Shown here: one piece after another, positions 9,637 through 18,776 of the stretch
Position numbering within the stretch: the first letter of the stretch is position 1
Layout: every line of letters begins with the position of its first letter
Origin: Bacteroidales bacterium
GTDB lineage: Bacteria > Bacteroidota > Bacteroidia > Bacteroidales > Paludibacteraceae
NCBI GenBank assembly: GCA_012518275.1
Contig: JAAYSS010000033.1
Location: 1-44,578, forward strand
Length of the DNA: 44,578 nt
Direction: 5' to 3'
Position numbers and translations under genes: made by a program
Notes under the pieces: model-generated
Told to the model about the DNA's origin: nothing
The model's database searches: none
What the model saw: only the letters and a program-made list of their open reading frames with translations

Positions 9637-10959
9637 TTAGCTATTTATCAAATCATTAACAATACGTTGATACAAATCCCGATGATATCGCCCATTGTTT
9701 TTTTCCACAGAAATATTGTGCCAAAGTAAAACCAATTCTCCGTTGTATTTTTTTACTTGGTCAATTAGTTTTTTTGAAAATGAAAACGCTTCTTCAACAC
9801 GCAACTTCATATATCTATCATCGTCAAGCGTTGTATCCATGAGAGTCATAGGATGAAGTACAAGTGGAGTCAGCACTTTTTTTATGGGATCAATCCACCG
9901 AACTGCACGACATGTCCCAAGTCTGAAACCGGCTACATCCGCATATCCCATGGTAAAATCATCGGTCAATCCTGCTTCAATCAACGCATAAAAATCTTCA
10001 GGTTCCCTACTTCGTAAAAAATGATTTCGACTATAAATAATATTTTGCCCCAGCACATCTTCCAAAGTTTTCTTTTCCAAGGCTATCAATTCTACTTCGG
10101 CACCCGCCTGATACGACGGATGAAGACCAATACTTACGTCCTTTTCTTCACAAAGCTTAAATAACTTGCCGAAACCTTTGCTGTTAATGTTATGAATCGG
10201 CTTATCAGGCATTAATTCTCCCCCACCCGACTTGATAAAAACAACATTTTCAACCTGAATTCCCTTTAATTCTTTCTTTACTTCAAAAGCTAAATCGAAC
10301 AACCATGGAAATGTGAACCAAGGATCGTATTCTATCCCCAAAAAATAAGTTTGAAGCGCTTTAAATGTTTGGTATGGATTTCTAAAAAAACGAGTTACAG
10401 CTCCCCCCACTCCCCTGAAATTTCTGTAATGTGCCACTTGATCGGCATCGTGCGTCAGATAAATTTTACTGAACTCTTCCTTCGGCTCATTAATTGACAC
10501 CCCACTACTCGCCAAGACCTTACGAAGCCGATTTCCATATTCATCAACAATCGGACGACTTAAAAAACGCGCTCTAAAAGGCAACGAATCTCTTCCGAGA
10601 AAGCGACCATGCTCATCACGAAGACTTCTACGAACCACTTCTTCATATCGACTTACCAAAAAATAGGTTCCGGCAATTACATCAGCATAAATAACCGTTG
10701 TATCACCTTCTTTTTCAATTTTAGGCTTTCCAAACAAAAGGGGAATGCCATCCCATAATTGAAGTGGTAATTCTGGTATCGATTTTTCAGTCAAGTAAAT
10801 ACCTTCATCGAAAAAATCGGATGGATAAATCACCACTTTATATTTTCTGAAATTCTCTCTTTTAGACGTATATCCAACAAGATTAGCCTGCTCGGAATTT
10901 TCTTCTCCAAGCAGGAATTGTATTAGATAACTGATTATTTCCTGAAAATTATCTTTCAT
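9637..10959 (-). CDS. Polysaccharide deacetylase-like protein (DUF7033/NodB-like)
   Basis: A 440-residue protein. The first 150 or so residues look like the DUF7033 domain that precedes deacetylase folds in Bacteroidota. The second half has NodB-like motifs: YLTHDADQ (motif 1, metal-binding Asp), GLHPSYQA (motif 2, His) and SRNHFLR. It then has ADVAGFRLGTCRA, which resembles the GFRxG motif, and LVLLWHN near the C-terminus. No signal peptide is evident, so it may act inside the cell. It probably deacetylates or otherwise trims a glycan intermediate made by the adjacent GT4 and GT2 enzymes. Activity is inferred from fold-level resemblance only. Confidence 0.75.
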   Translation of the reverse strand: MKDNFQEIISYLIQFLLGEENSEQANLVGYTSKRENFRKYKVVIYPSDFFDEGIYLTEKSIPELPLQLWDGIPLLFGKPKIEKEGDTTVIYADVIAGTYFLVSRYEEVVRRSLRDEHGRFLGRDSLPFRARFLSRPIVDEYGNRLRKVLASSGVSINEPKEEFSKIYLTHDADQVAHYRNFRGVGGAVTRFFRNPYQTFKALQTYFLGIEYDPWFTFPWLFDLAFEVKKELKGIQVENVVFIKSGGGELMPDKPIHNINSKGFGKLFKLCEEKDVSIGLHPSYQAGAEVELIALEKKTLEDVLGQNIIYSRNHFLRSREPEDFYALIEAGLTDDFTMGYADVAGFRLGTCRAVRWIDPIKKVLTPLVLHPMTLMDTTLDDDRYMKLRVEEAFSFSKKLIDQVKKYNGELVLLWHNISVEKNNGRYHRDLYQRIVNDLINS

Positions 10960-10962
10960 CAG

Positions 10963-11172
10963 CTACTTTCTAAGTTTTCGTTTCTGAACATGAGAGAGCG
11001 TTACAATCCCTGCTACAACAACTCCGAGCAAGAAATCTGAATCTTTATAAACACCCCATATCCCATTTTCAACGGGTAATTTTCCACCCACAGACTTCAA
11101 TATCCATGTCAAAATCATGAACACGGCGAAAACTGCGAAGGCATAAAGTAGTAAATTAAGTTTGGAATTCAT
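10963..11172 (-). CDS. Small two-helix membrane protein
   Basis: A 69-residue protein with one clear membrane helix (about 6-25, LLLYAFAVFAVFMILTWIL), a short hydrophilic loop, and a second, weaker helix (about 48-61, LLGVVVAGIVTL), ending in a basic tail. It is the first gene of the glycan operon and ends 3 nt before the deacetylase-like gene. A reverse-strand TAACTTTG -7 box at 11192-11199 precedes it. No family recognised. It might anchor or scaffold the operon's enzymes at the membrane. Confidence 0.6.
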   Translation of the reverse strand: MNSKLNLLLYAFAVFAVFMILTWILKSVGGKLPVENGIWGVYKDSDFLLGVVVAGIVTLSHVQKRKLRK

Positions 11173-11312
11173 TTTGCTAAAAAGTATTTTACAAAGTTAG
11201 GTATTTTATTTTTGTTTTTGCTCATTTTGGCTTTGTAAAGTCCATTGAAAATAAGTATTCTGAATCCTTCCTAAACATTTGGAACGCTTTTTGTAAAATC
11301 AATGGGTAAATA

Positions 11313-12065
11313 ATGAACATGAAAACAACAATATTGACCACTGCCCTATTGCTAGGATTACTTTTTAACCAAGCCAACGCTCAGAAATGGGAAATTGTAA
11401 AAGGTGAAAACTTAAAATACAAAGTAGCTTTCAGTTCCGGCTTAACCGGAAACGTAAAAGGTGGCGAAGCAACCCTTAGCGTAAAGCCTTCTACAACAAG
11501 AATCGGGGGAAACACCGCATATCAAGCTCAACTGAAAGGTGGAACCACTGGCGTAATTGAATGGTTTTATCAGGTATCCAACAATTATGAAACATTCATT
11601 GACACACGAACAAATGCGCCGGTGATGTATCGACAAACAGTCAGAGAAAACAAATACTCAAATGCCGATACGGTTTATTTCGACCAAGCAAATAAAATAG
11701 CAACCTATAAAAATAAAAGAATTCCTATTCCTACCAATACGCACGATTTTGTTTCAATGATTTATTACGTACGTACGCTGGACATGTCAAGAATGACAAA
11801 AGGCAATAGCTTTATATTACCTTTCTTCACAGCCGACAAAGTTGTAAACTCAAAAATTATCTATAACGGCGTGGAAAACATACGAGCCAATGGAAAAACA
11901 GTGGCATGTTACGCCTTCAAACCACAAGTTGGCAAAGGAAAAATATTCAACCAAGACTACCCAGCTACAATCTGGATTTCTGCCGATAAGGACAAAATTC
12001 CAATGTTGATTGAAGCTCGCATGAAAGTTGGAAAAGTAAAAATGGAATTGATAAGAAAGTATTAA
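11313..12065 (+). CDS. DUF3108 domain-containing periplasmic protein
   Basis: A 250-residue exported protein with a Sec signal peptide ending near AQKW (cleavage after about residue 23). The body has the pattern of DUF3108: GEATLSVKPS, WFYQVSNNYETFID, the DFVSMIYYVRTLD segment and a final WISADKDKIPMLIEARM. Family members are periplasmic, beta-rich proteins of unclear function. The start could be the ATG at 11313 or the one at 11319. Its stop codon overlaps the stop of the convergent DUF4924 gene by 4 nt. Confidence 0.8.
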   Translation: MNMKTTILTTALLLGLLFNQANAQKWEIVKGENLKYKVAFSSGLTGNVKGGEATLSVKPSTTRIGGNTAYQAQLKGGTTGVIEWFYQVSNNYETFIDTRTNAPVMYRQTVRENKYSNADTVYFDQANKIATYKNKRIPIPTNTHDFVSMIYYVRTLDMSRMTKGNSFILPFFTADKVVNSKIIYNGVENIRANGKTVACYAFKPQVGKGKIFNQDYPATIWISADKDKIPMLIEARMKVGKVKMELIRKY

Positions 12066-12610
12066 TTCTCAAAATTTAATTCTCCACTTACATACTGCTG
12101 ATAGTACTTATTCAGCAAAGCCAAAAAATCACTGATTTCAGCCTGTGCACTTAGAGTGTCCGGGCTGATTTCTTTTTTATTCAATCGTAGAACCATGATT
12201 CCATACAAAAAAATCAAACACAGCTCAATGTCGCTAATTCCTGCATCCGTCTGCTTCAAACGTAGCGCTGAAAGTGAAGGAAGAATTTGATAATACTTAG
12301 CGCTGTATGATGCATCATGTCCCGACTTCATAAGTTCATTGTGAAAATCATTCAATTGAATGATGACATTTTTATTCAACTGCAAATGCCCTTTCTCTTG
12401 TACATTTTCAGCACGCATCATATCAATCAAACTTTCGTACCACTCGTATAATTGTTTCTTTTCTTTCGGTGAAACCGAATAAGGCGCCACAACCTGCCGA
12501 TTTATCCTGTCCATATCCAACCCGAAAGCACGAATTAAATCTTCAATCTGCCACATATATAGCAGATATTCTATTATATTTTTCTTTCTAAGTTTTTGAG
12601 CTATAAACAT
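12062..12610 (-). CDS. DUF4924 family protein
   Basis: A 182-residue, mostly helical soluble protein. The N-terminal AQKLRKKNIIEYLLYMWQ and the following IEDLIRAF match the DUF4924 family found in Bacteroidota. No signal peptide, membrane helix or catalytic motif is visible. Function unknown. Its tail-to-tail overlap with the DUF3108 gene leaves no room for a terminator between them. Confidence 0.75.
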   Translation of the reverse strand: MFIAQKLRKKNIIEYLLYMWQIEDLIRAFGLDMDRINRQVVAPYSVSPKEKKQLYEWYESLIDMMRAENVQEKGHLQLNKNVIIQLNDFHNELMKSGHDASYSAKYYQILPSLSALRLKQTDAGISDIELCLIFLYGIMVLRLNKKEISPDTLSAQAEISDFLALLNKYYQQYVSGELNFEN

Positions 12611-12688
12611 GACAAGTCAATTGTCCCAAATCCCGTGCTTATACACGACACGACATGGTGACTGAATTTCTTTTTTCAAAAAACTGGA

Positions 12689-14737
12689 TTAATTATAAGT
12701 CGGCAAAACCGAATAATCTTTTGAATAACGCAGATGCTGCTCTACATAGCCTTCATCATAAGAGATTTTCACATCTTTTACGTTTCCTTTTTTATCGGTT
12801 ACAAGCGTATAAACCGGATTCACAAAGCCGCTGTATGGGGCAATTTTCAATTTCGCATAACGTTCAAGCACTTCTTTGTGAAGGTCTTGATTTACTTGCA
12901 CGGCATATCTTTCAACCAAATCACGTGCAGCTTCAAAATCACCTGTTGATCTAATTCGTTGAATTTCAGCAAGAAGTTGACCAAAAAGTTCACGAAGTTT
13001 TTCATAGTCATTCACCACGATGAATTTTTTGCCGTCTTTTTCCTTCATTTCCACCACATTTTCAACTTTCCCTTTTTCAAACACCCAACTTGCAATCAAC
13101 TGGCGATTACGCATGTGCGCCTGCTCAATGTTTTTCCCGGGCTGAATACGAGTGAGCTGCGTCATCAAACCGTTCATCAAATAGTGATAATACTGAGCCT
13201 TATAAGCTTCGTTGTCAGGCAACAGCCCTAATTCTACCATTTTCGGATCGCCAAGATAATACAATCCAAAAAGATCAGCGCGCGTTTCTTCAATCGGTGA
13301 GCCGTAAGCTTTCAGTGCATCGGGGTCCGTACCCGGAAGAATTTTTCCCGATCCATGTCCTAAACATTCGTGTAAATCCACGTGAAGATCGCTGGTTAGT
13401 GAACCGTATTTTTTTGCCAGTTCACGCTCCACATCTGACCACATAAATTCTTCATTAAAGCCGCTTCCCATAGATGATTGAGCGTATGCTTCGGTAATGT
13501 TCTGAATAGTTACTGATTTTGAACCATATTTTACTCGAATCCAGTTAGCATTCGGCAAGTTGATACCAATCGGTGTGGACGGATAGGTATCGCCACCCAA
13601 CATTGCCGCAGTAATTACTTTGGCTGAAACTCCTTTTACCGCTTCTTTCTTGAATTTATCGTCAATCGGCGAATTATCTTCAAACCACTGAGCGTTATTG
13701 CTGATAATTTCAGTACGTTTGGTTGCTTCCATGTCTTTGAAATTGATGAGAGATTCCCAACTCGCTTTTATCCCGAGCGGGTCACCGTAAGTTTCTGTAA
13801 ATCCGTTTACAAAATCAATTTTCGAAGTCAAGTCTTGCACCCATTTGATGTTAAATTCGTCAAATGTTTTTAAATCACCCGATTTGTAATAACTGATTAA
13901 CGTATTAATTATGTCTTTCTGCGTATCATTTTCGGCTACATTTACTGCTTTCTCCAACCATCCAACAATTCGTTCCAAAGCGGCACTATACATACCCCCA
14001 ATTTTATATACTTTTTCAACCACTTCTCCATTTTCTTTGGTTAATTTGCTATTCAAACCGTAAGAAATCGGCGTGCTGTCATTCGGATTTTTCATTTTGG
14101 CATAAAAATCTTCCACTTCTTTTTGCGTTACGCCTTCGTAATAATTATTGGCAGAAGTGGTAATTAAATCCACACCTGTTGCTTGATTGGATTTTTTGGG
14201 CATTACGTTCGGGTCGAAAATAATGGGAGAAAGCGTGGCTATCAGTTGCTCAGGTGTTTCACCTTCACTAAGCGGAAGCAAAGCTGCGTCAATGCTTTTT
14301 ACCGCATCTGCAAAGAAATCTGCCGAAAATTCAGGCATTATTTTATCTTCGGAATAATGGTGGTGTATTCCGTTTGCCATCCAGATTTGTTTCAAGTATT
14401 TTTCTAACTTTTTATAATTTTCGGAAGTTTTATCATCAATGTTTTGATACACGGCTTCCAATGTACGACGAATTGCCAAGTTGTATTTGTTGTTTTGATC
14501 CCAAAGAATATCACGCCCTTCAATGGCTGCTTGCGAAAGATAATAAATCAGCTCTTTCTGTTTCAACGTCAGGTTTTCAAAACCGGGAACTCGATAGCGA
14601 AGAATTTTTATGTCGGCAAATGTATCCACTTTATACTCAAAATCTTCAACAGAAGGAGTAACAGACTTGCTTTCACCATTGCCTGTACAAGCAACAAAAA
14701 GAATTGGAACCATAAGAAATAAAATTAGTTTTTTCAT
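12689..14737 (-). CDS. Dipeptidyl-peptidase III-like metallopeptidase (family M49), lipoprotein
   Basis: A 682-residue protein with a lipoprotein signal (hydrophobic run then FVAC, Cys17), so it is probably membrane-anchored in the periplasm or outer membrane. H456-ECLGH-461 is the M49 zinc motif HExxGH. EETRAD at 483-488 supplies the third zinc ligand. Family enzymes release dipeptides from peptide N-termini. Close relatives in Bacteroidales are often labelled dihydrofolate reductase in databases, which the sequence does not support. A reverse-strand TAACTTTG box at 14823-14830 suggests a leader of about 80 nt. It would fit an amino-acid-fermenting lifestyle. Confidence 0.88.
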   Translation of the reverse strand: MKKLILFLMVPILFVACTGNGESKSVTPSVEDFEYKVDTFADIKILRYRVPGFENLTLKQKELIYYLSQAAIEGRDILWDQNNKYNLAIRRTLEAVYQNIDDKTSENYKKLEKYLKQIWMANGIHHHYSEDKIMPEFSADFFADAVKSIDAALLPLSEGETPEQLIATLSPIIFDPNVMPKKSNQATGVDLITTSANNYYEGVTQKEVEDFYAKMKNPNDSTPISYGLNSKLTKENGEVVEKVYKIGGMYSAALERIVGWLEKAVNVAENDTQKDIINTLISYYKSGDLKTFDEFNIKWVQDLTSKIDFVNGFTETYGDPLGIKASWESLINFKDMEATKRTEIISNNAQWFEDNSPIDDKFKKEAVKGVSAKVITAAMLGGDTYPSTPIGINLPNANWIRVKYGSKSVTIQNITEAYAQSSMGSGFNEEFMWSDVERELAKKYGSLTSDLHVDLHECLGHGSGKILPGTDPDALKAYGSPIEETRADLFGLYYLGDPKMVELGLLPDNEAYKAQYYHYLMNGLMTQLTRIQPGKNIEQAHMRNRQLIASWVFEKGKVENVVEMKEKDGKKFIVVNDYEKLRELFGQLLAEIQRIRSTGDFEAARDLVERYAVQVNQDLHKEVLERYAKLKIAPYSGFVNPVYTLVTDKKGNVKDVKISYDEGYVEQHLRYSKDYSVLPTYN

Positions 14738-15095
14738 TACGTTTATGTTTTAATAAGATGTTATGTGCTGAATATTACGCACACTACGTTTTATCAATTT
14801 ATTCCATTTATAGAATAACATACAAAGTTACAAAATATTATTTGAACTTGTTTTTTAATCAAAATGAAATATCTTATTTAGAACTATTAGCGTAAATAGT
14901 TTGTTTCATTACTACTAATCGTTTATTTTAATACATATTTTCTCTAAATCGATATAAATAAAATTGCTATCATTTCGACATTATAGATTAAAATAATATC
15001 TTTATAGAAAAATACGTTTGCTATATCTTATTTCTACTATTACTTTTGCAACAGTGAAATAATTAATTCATAACAATATAAAAACACAAAAATTT
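14738..15095. other. Divergent intergenic region, M49 peptidase / peroxiredoxin
   Basis: This 358-nt AT-rich stretch has no supportable coding sequence. It holds the reverse-strand TAACTTTG box (14823-14830) for the peptidase and the strong forward promoter for the peroxiredoxin. The 150 nt upstream of that promoter could contain an OxyR-type site, but I see no clear symmetric match. Confidence 0.6.
15017..15048 (+). promoter_or_regulatory. Strong Bacteroidota-type promoter for the peroxiredoxin gene
   Basis: TTTG (15017-15020), 20 nt, TACTTTTG (15041-15048) is a perfect match to the -33/-7 consensus. The start codon at 15096 leaves a leader of about 40 nt. Confidence 0.85.
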
Positions 15096-15818
15096 ATGGA
15101 AACACAAGATCAAAATCAAAATCAAGTAGTAACAATGCCACGCATTGGCGACAAAGCGCCTGAATTTAAAGCAGTTACAACACAAGGAAACATCAATTTC
15201 CCGCAAGATTACACTGGAAAATGGATTATTCTTTTTAGCCATCCGGCCGACTTTACACCGGTTTGCACGTCTGAATTTATGACTTTTGCAAATATGCAGA
15301 AAGAGTTTGACGAGCTGAATACACAATTGGTGGGTCTTTCAGTTGATGGATTGCACAGCCACATCGCATGGCTTCGAACCATCAAAGAAAAAATTGAATA
15401 CAAGGGGATGAAAAACATGGATGTTACTTTCCCGCTGATTGAAGACATTTCGATGAACGTTGCAAAAGCATACGGTATGATTCAGCCGAATGAAAATACT
15501 ACACAAGCTGTACGCGCCGTATTCTTTATCGACCCGAAAGGTGTGATACGTACAATTATTTATTATCCACTTTCGTTAGGACGTAACTTCGATGAACTCA
15601 AGCGCGTACTTATCGGCTTGCAAACAGTTGATGCTTACGGCGTAGCTCTGCCTGCAGACTGGCGTCCGGGTGATGACGTAATTATTCCACCTGCCGGTAC
15701 TTGTGGTGCGGCTAAAGAACGTATGGAAAGTTCGGATGAAGACCAAACTTGCTACGATTGGTTCTTCTGCACACGCAAACTGCCAAAAGAAAAGGTTGAT
15801 GAATTGAGAAAAAAATAA
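15096..15818 (+). CDS. Peroxiredoxin, AhpC/TSA family, Prx6-like
   Basis: A 240-residue thiol peroxidase. The peroxidatic cysteine is Cys57 in HPADFTPVCTSEF. The RxIxxY-like segment VRAVFFIDPKGVIRTIIYYP and the long C-terminal domain with WRPGDDVIIPPAG place it in the Prx6 subfamily. Extra cysteines near the end (AGTCGAA, QTCYDWFFC) could act as resolving residues, so it may be a 2-Cys type. It reduces hydrogen peroxide and organic peroxides in the cytoplasm. It is transcribed alone, from a consensus promoter and with a strong terminator, which suits a highly expressed stress enzyme in an anaerobe. Confidence 0.95.
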   Translation: METQDQNQNQVVTMPRIGDKAPEFKAVTTQGNINFPQDYTGKWIILFSHPADFTPVCTSEFMTFANMQKEFDELNTQLVGLSVDGLHSHIAWLRTIKEKIEYKGMKNMDVTFPLIEDISMNVAKAYGMIQPNENTTQAVRAVFFIDPKGVIRTIIYYPLSLGRNFDELKRVLIGLQTVDAYGVALPADWRPGDDVIIPPAGTCGAAKERMESSDEDQTCYDWFFCTRKLPKEKVDELRKK

Positions 15819-15840
15819 TTGATTATTTATAATTGATAAG

Positions 15841-15880
15841 AAAAAGAGGATGTCCTATATTAACAAGACATCCTCTTTTT
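15841..15880. terminator. Bidirectional intrinsic terminator
   Basis: A perfect 14-bp inverted repeat, AAAAAGAGGATGTC (15841-15854) and GACATCCTCTTTTT (15867-15880), has a 12-nt loop and T-runs on both strands. It lies between the convergent peroxiredoxin and GH57-like genes and can stop both transcripts. Confidence 0.92.
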
Positions 15881-15922
15881 ATTTTACAACAAAGGCTTTT
15901 GATTAACTCACTTTACTATATT

Positions 15923-18382
15923 CTAATTTTTGATAATCCTCTTCACAGCTTCAGCGCCGTTTTCAAATTTTATTTTTAATAAATAAACCCCAATGGGAAT
16001 ATCTTCTACATTCAGGTAGTTGACTTGATATTTTTCTGTTAATACTCCTCCTTGCAAAGATATTAGCTGCAAATTACTTACAGTGCAGTCGGACTGCACG
16101 TAGATGTTATTTTTAACTGGATTTGGATAAACTTCTATACGTGTATTTTCTGTTTGCTTTAATCCACTTTTAACAAACACAATTTGATAATCTTCACCTC
16201 CATTATTGTCCCAAGAATCTGTAGCTGTATAATTTACCACGAAACTAATATAATCCACAAACTGAGAGGAATTATTAAATGGACCTATTTTTACTTGATA
16301 TTTCCCATTTACAAGTGTAAATGGTGTTCTGGCTGCTCTCTCGTCATTCCAGTAGGTAGAACCTGAAGGTAAATAGTCTGTAATCGGTTTCTCAAACTCA
16401 TTCACTCCCCAATGTAATACGGCACCCTCTTTGTTTTCCGGTAATTCGATAGTTATAATATCGTTAGCAGAAGGATTTGACGGAGTAACGATGTAGTTAC
16501 CTATAAACGATTCATTGCTGCTACCACCTTCGTCATTACCGACAGTAGATTTCCCAACCCAAACATGTGAAATTGGTGATCGTGCCATATTCCCTTTATT
16601 ATCTACAGCTTCAATATAATAATCCACTAATACATTATTCAAACCTTTAATTTGAGCTGAATATTCATTTGCTTTGTAGGTTGGCTGCAACGATAATTTA
16701 CTTGCTATAGCTTTTTCTGTCATAGGAAGCTCCTGCCAATCATTCACATCTTCACCTCCTTCATATGTCTCATTATCTGAAGTTAACATGGAGTTTTCTC
16801 CATCTTTATCTGTTCTATATTTTAATTTAACAGATTGAAGCCCACTTACATCATATACATAAGACCACACAGTAAAATCGGATGGCATTACAATTTCCCA
16901 TTCTGTTCCCCCTGGATTATATGGCTCGCGCTGTGGATGGTAAATAGAGGGTGGTGTGAAATCATTACCGCTATTTACTACATTCATTGCTTTTGCTACA
17001 GCAGCGTTTGATGCTTTTGTGGGTTTTGAGTCCCAATCTTCTGTTCCATCCCAATACCAGTAGCAACTTGTTTGACCCACGGTTAGAAAATCCCAAGCGG
17101 CTTTGGTGTCCTGTGAAGACGGATTAATCTGGTCTGCTGTTTTTACGATATTGGCTGCCGCCGTAATAATGCTCCAGCTGTTCCTATCATGACTATATCC
17201 ATCTATTGGATCCCCATTCCATTTCAAAAATTCTGGGTCAGAACCAGCACCTGACCAACTGCCGGCTTCTACATGTATAAAATCATTATCTGCCGGTGGA
17301 AACATCTCAAGATAATCTTGAATAGTGGTACAAACAAAACGGTCTGGTTTTGAATTTATCCAACTTACAAAATTATCAAAATTGCTTCCATAATAGCTGT
17401 CTGTACCTCCACCATGATTATCACCATCGTGATGCAATACTACTAAAATTGGATGATTTGGGTCTGTGTTATACACTTCAAGCTGGCTCATTGTATATTC
17501 ATAATTCAAAGCACCAAATCCTCCTCTTCCATCCTCATTTCCAAAGAAAGTAGAAGTAGGAACTGCTATCATTTTATATTCTTTTCCTGTACTCGGGTCA
17601 ATGTATTTAATCCAATGTGGACGATGTCCCCAACCCGCAGAAATGGGTATTGGTGCCCAGAGTCCATTTAGCTGTTTCCAATCATTGGGGTTTGGATTAA
17701 GTATATCAGCTTTGTTTGGTTCAACCACATTACCGGCTTTTGCCCAAGGTTGACCTTTTGCAGCCCTATCAAAATGCTGATTATCTACCATCACCCACTC
17801 TATTCCTTCATCTACCAACGCAGGTATCATATGGATTTCAAAAGCATTTTCAGGTGGAAAAATTCCTTTGGAATAAGGCATTCCGGGAAAGTTTTGGGCA
17901 AAAACGGCTTTGTGTTTTTGAATTTGAATACGAATATCGGCATAATCAATCAAAGCCATAAGCGGATGATGATATCCGAAAGCTACCATATCTAAACGTT
18001 GATTTCCGAGATTAGTTTTTTTCGACACCATGCTATTCCAACTATCTTTCCAGTTTTTAAATCCTTTCCCATTTGCTTCCATTACGTTAAGATTTTCTAT
18101 CAACGAACCGGAAAAACTGACTTGGGCTCCGGCGTTAGGCATTGACAACATCTTATTTACCGCATTGGCAGGCCAAGATGTATAAGGCCCCGAACGGGAA
18201 TTAAAAATCTCGTATAAATCGTATGAAAAAACGTTGGAGTTTTGCGATTGCACAACACTTTCACCCGGTTGATAAATTGGTTGGTGCATATGCCAGTGAA
18301 ATGCTACATAAATGGGAGGATTAGCCGAGTAGGCTACAAGTACACATGCAACAAATAAAAAAACGGTAAAAATCTTTTTCAT
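15923..18382 (-). CDS. Secreted GH57-like protein with T9SS type A sorting domain
   Basis: An 819-residue protein read from the ATG at 18382, which begins MKKIFTVFLFVACVL; an in-frame start 9 codons upstream would spoil the signal peptide. After the signal, HWHMHQPIYQPGE is motif 1 of glycoside hydrolase family 57, and GIFPPENAFE resembles motif 2. HHDGDNHGG and WYWDGTEDWDSK follow. The middle carries beta-sandwich modules (about 500-710). The last 75 residues (VYPNPVKNNIYVQ to AVKRIIKN) are a type A sorting domain for export by the type IX system and attachment at the cell surface. The likely substrate is an alpha-glucan, by family. I could not confirm the nucleophile and acid/base residues, so activity is uncertain. 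It is monocistronic. Confidence 0.85.
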   Translation of the reverse strand: MKKIFTVFLFVACVLVAYSANPPIYVAFHWHMHQPIYQPGESVVQSQNSNVFSYDLYEIFNSRSGPYTSWPANAVNKMLSMPNAGAQVSFSGSLIENLNVMEANGKGFKNWKDSWNSMVSKKTNLGNQRLDMVAFGYHHPLMALIDYADIRIQIQKHKAVFAQNFPGMPYSKGIFPPENAFEIHMIPALVDEGIEWVMVDNQHFDRAAKGQPWAKAGNVVEPNKADILNPNPNDWKQLNGLWAPIPISAGWGHRPHWIKYIDPSTGKEYKMIAVPTSTFFGNEDGRGGFGALNYEYTMSQLEVYNTDPNHPILVVLHHDGDNHGGGTDSYYGSNFDNFVSWINSKPDRFVCTTIQDYLEMFPPADNDFIHVEAGSWSGAGSDPEFLKWNGDPIDGYSHDRNSWSIITAAANIVKTADQINPSSQDTKAAWDFLTVGQTSCYWYWDGTEDWDSKPTKASNAAVAKAMNVVNSGNDFTPPSIYHPQREPYNPGGTEWEIVMPSDFTVWSYVYDVSGLQSVKLKYRTDKDGENSMLTSDNETYEGGEDVNDWQELPMTEKAIASKLSLQPTYKANEYSAQIKGLNNVLVDYYIEAVDNKGNMARSPISHVWVGKSTVGNDEGGSSNESFIGNYIVTPSNPSANDIITIELPENKEGAVLHWGVNEFEKPITDYLPSGSTYWNDERAARTPFTLVNGKYQVKIGPFNNSSQFVDYISFVVNYTATDSWDNNGGEDYQIVFVKSGLKQTENTRIEVYPNPVKNNIYVQSDCTVSNLQLISLQGGVLTEKYQVNYLNVEDIPIGVYLLKIKFENGAEAVKRIIKN

Positions 18383-18776
18383 GGTTGTTAATATTTTGTT
18401 AAAAAACAATACTTTTAGTTACAAAGTTAACCCTAATATAGCTATTTGTATTCATTTTAATATAAAAATTAGCTTTTCGCTATGCAAACGTTTTCCAATA
18501 ATTTTAAAAATATCTGTCCGCATTTACTGGTAATTCCCTTTGTTTGGGTAAATTGTTTTTAGCTTTATTCCCCCCGTCACATAAAATATTATACCCTAAA
18601 ATGGTGGTGAAGCTGCTATAAAAACGGTTGAATTTATGAAATGTCATGTGATGTTTTCAATTAATAATTACAACAAATTAAAAGGTTAAATTTGATATGG
18701 AGGACAGCCTTTAAGCCATTTTTTACAAAGCTACGGATTGATTAAAATCCAAAAAATATTCCTTACCTTTGTAACT
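18383..18776. other. Divergent intergenic region, GH57-like gene / helicase
   Basis: About 390 nt without a supportable gene. On the reverse strand a TAACTTTG -7 box is at 18422-18429 for the GH57-like gene, with a poor -33. On the forward strand the TACCTTTG box for the helicase is at 18764-18771. Nothing else recognisable lies between. Confidence 0.5.
18764..18771 (+). promoter_or_regulatory. -7 element placing the helicase start at or next to the mRNA 5' end
   Basis: TACCTTTG matches TAnnTTTG exactly. A TTG at 18738-18740 lies 23 nt upstream as a possible -33. The next ATG is at 18777, only 5 nt past the box, so the transcript would be leaderless or nearly so. This decides against the longer reading frame that opens at 18738, inside the promoter. 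Confidence 0.6.
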
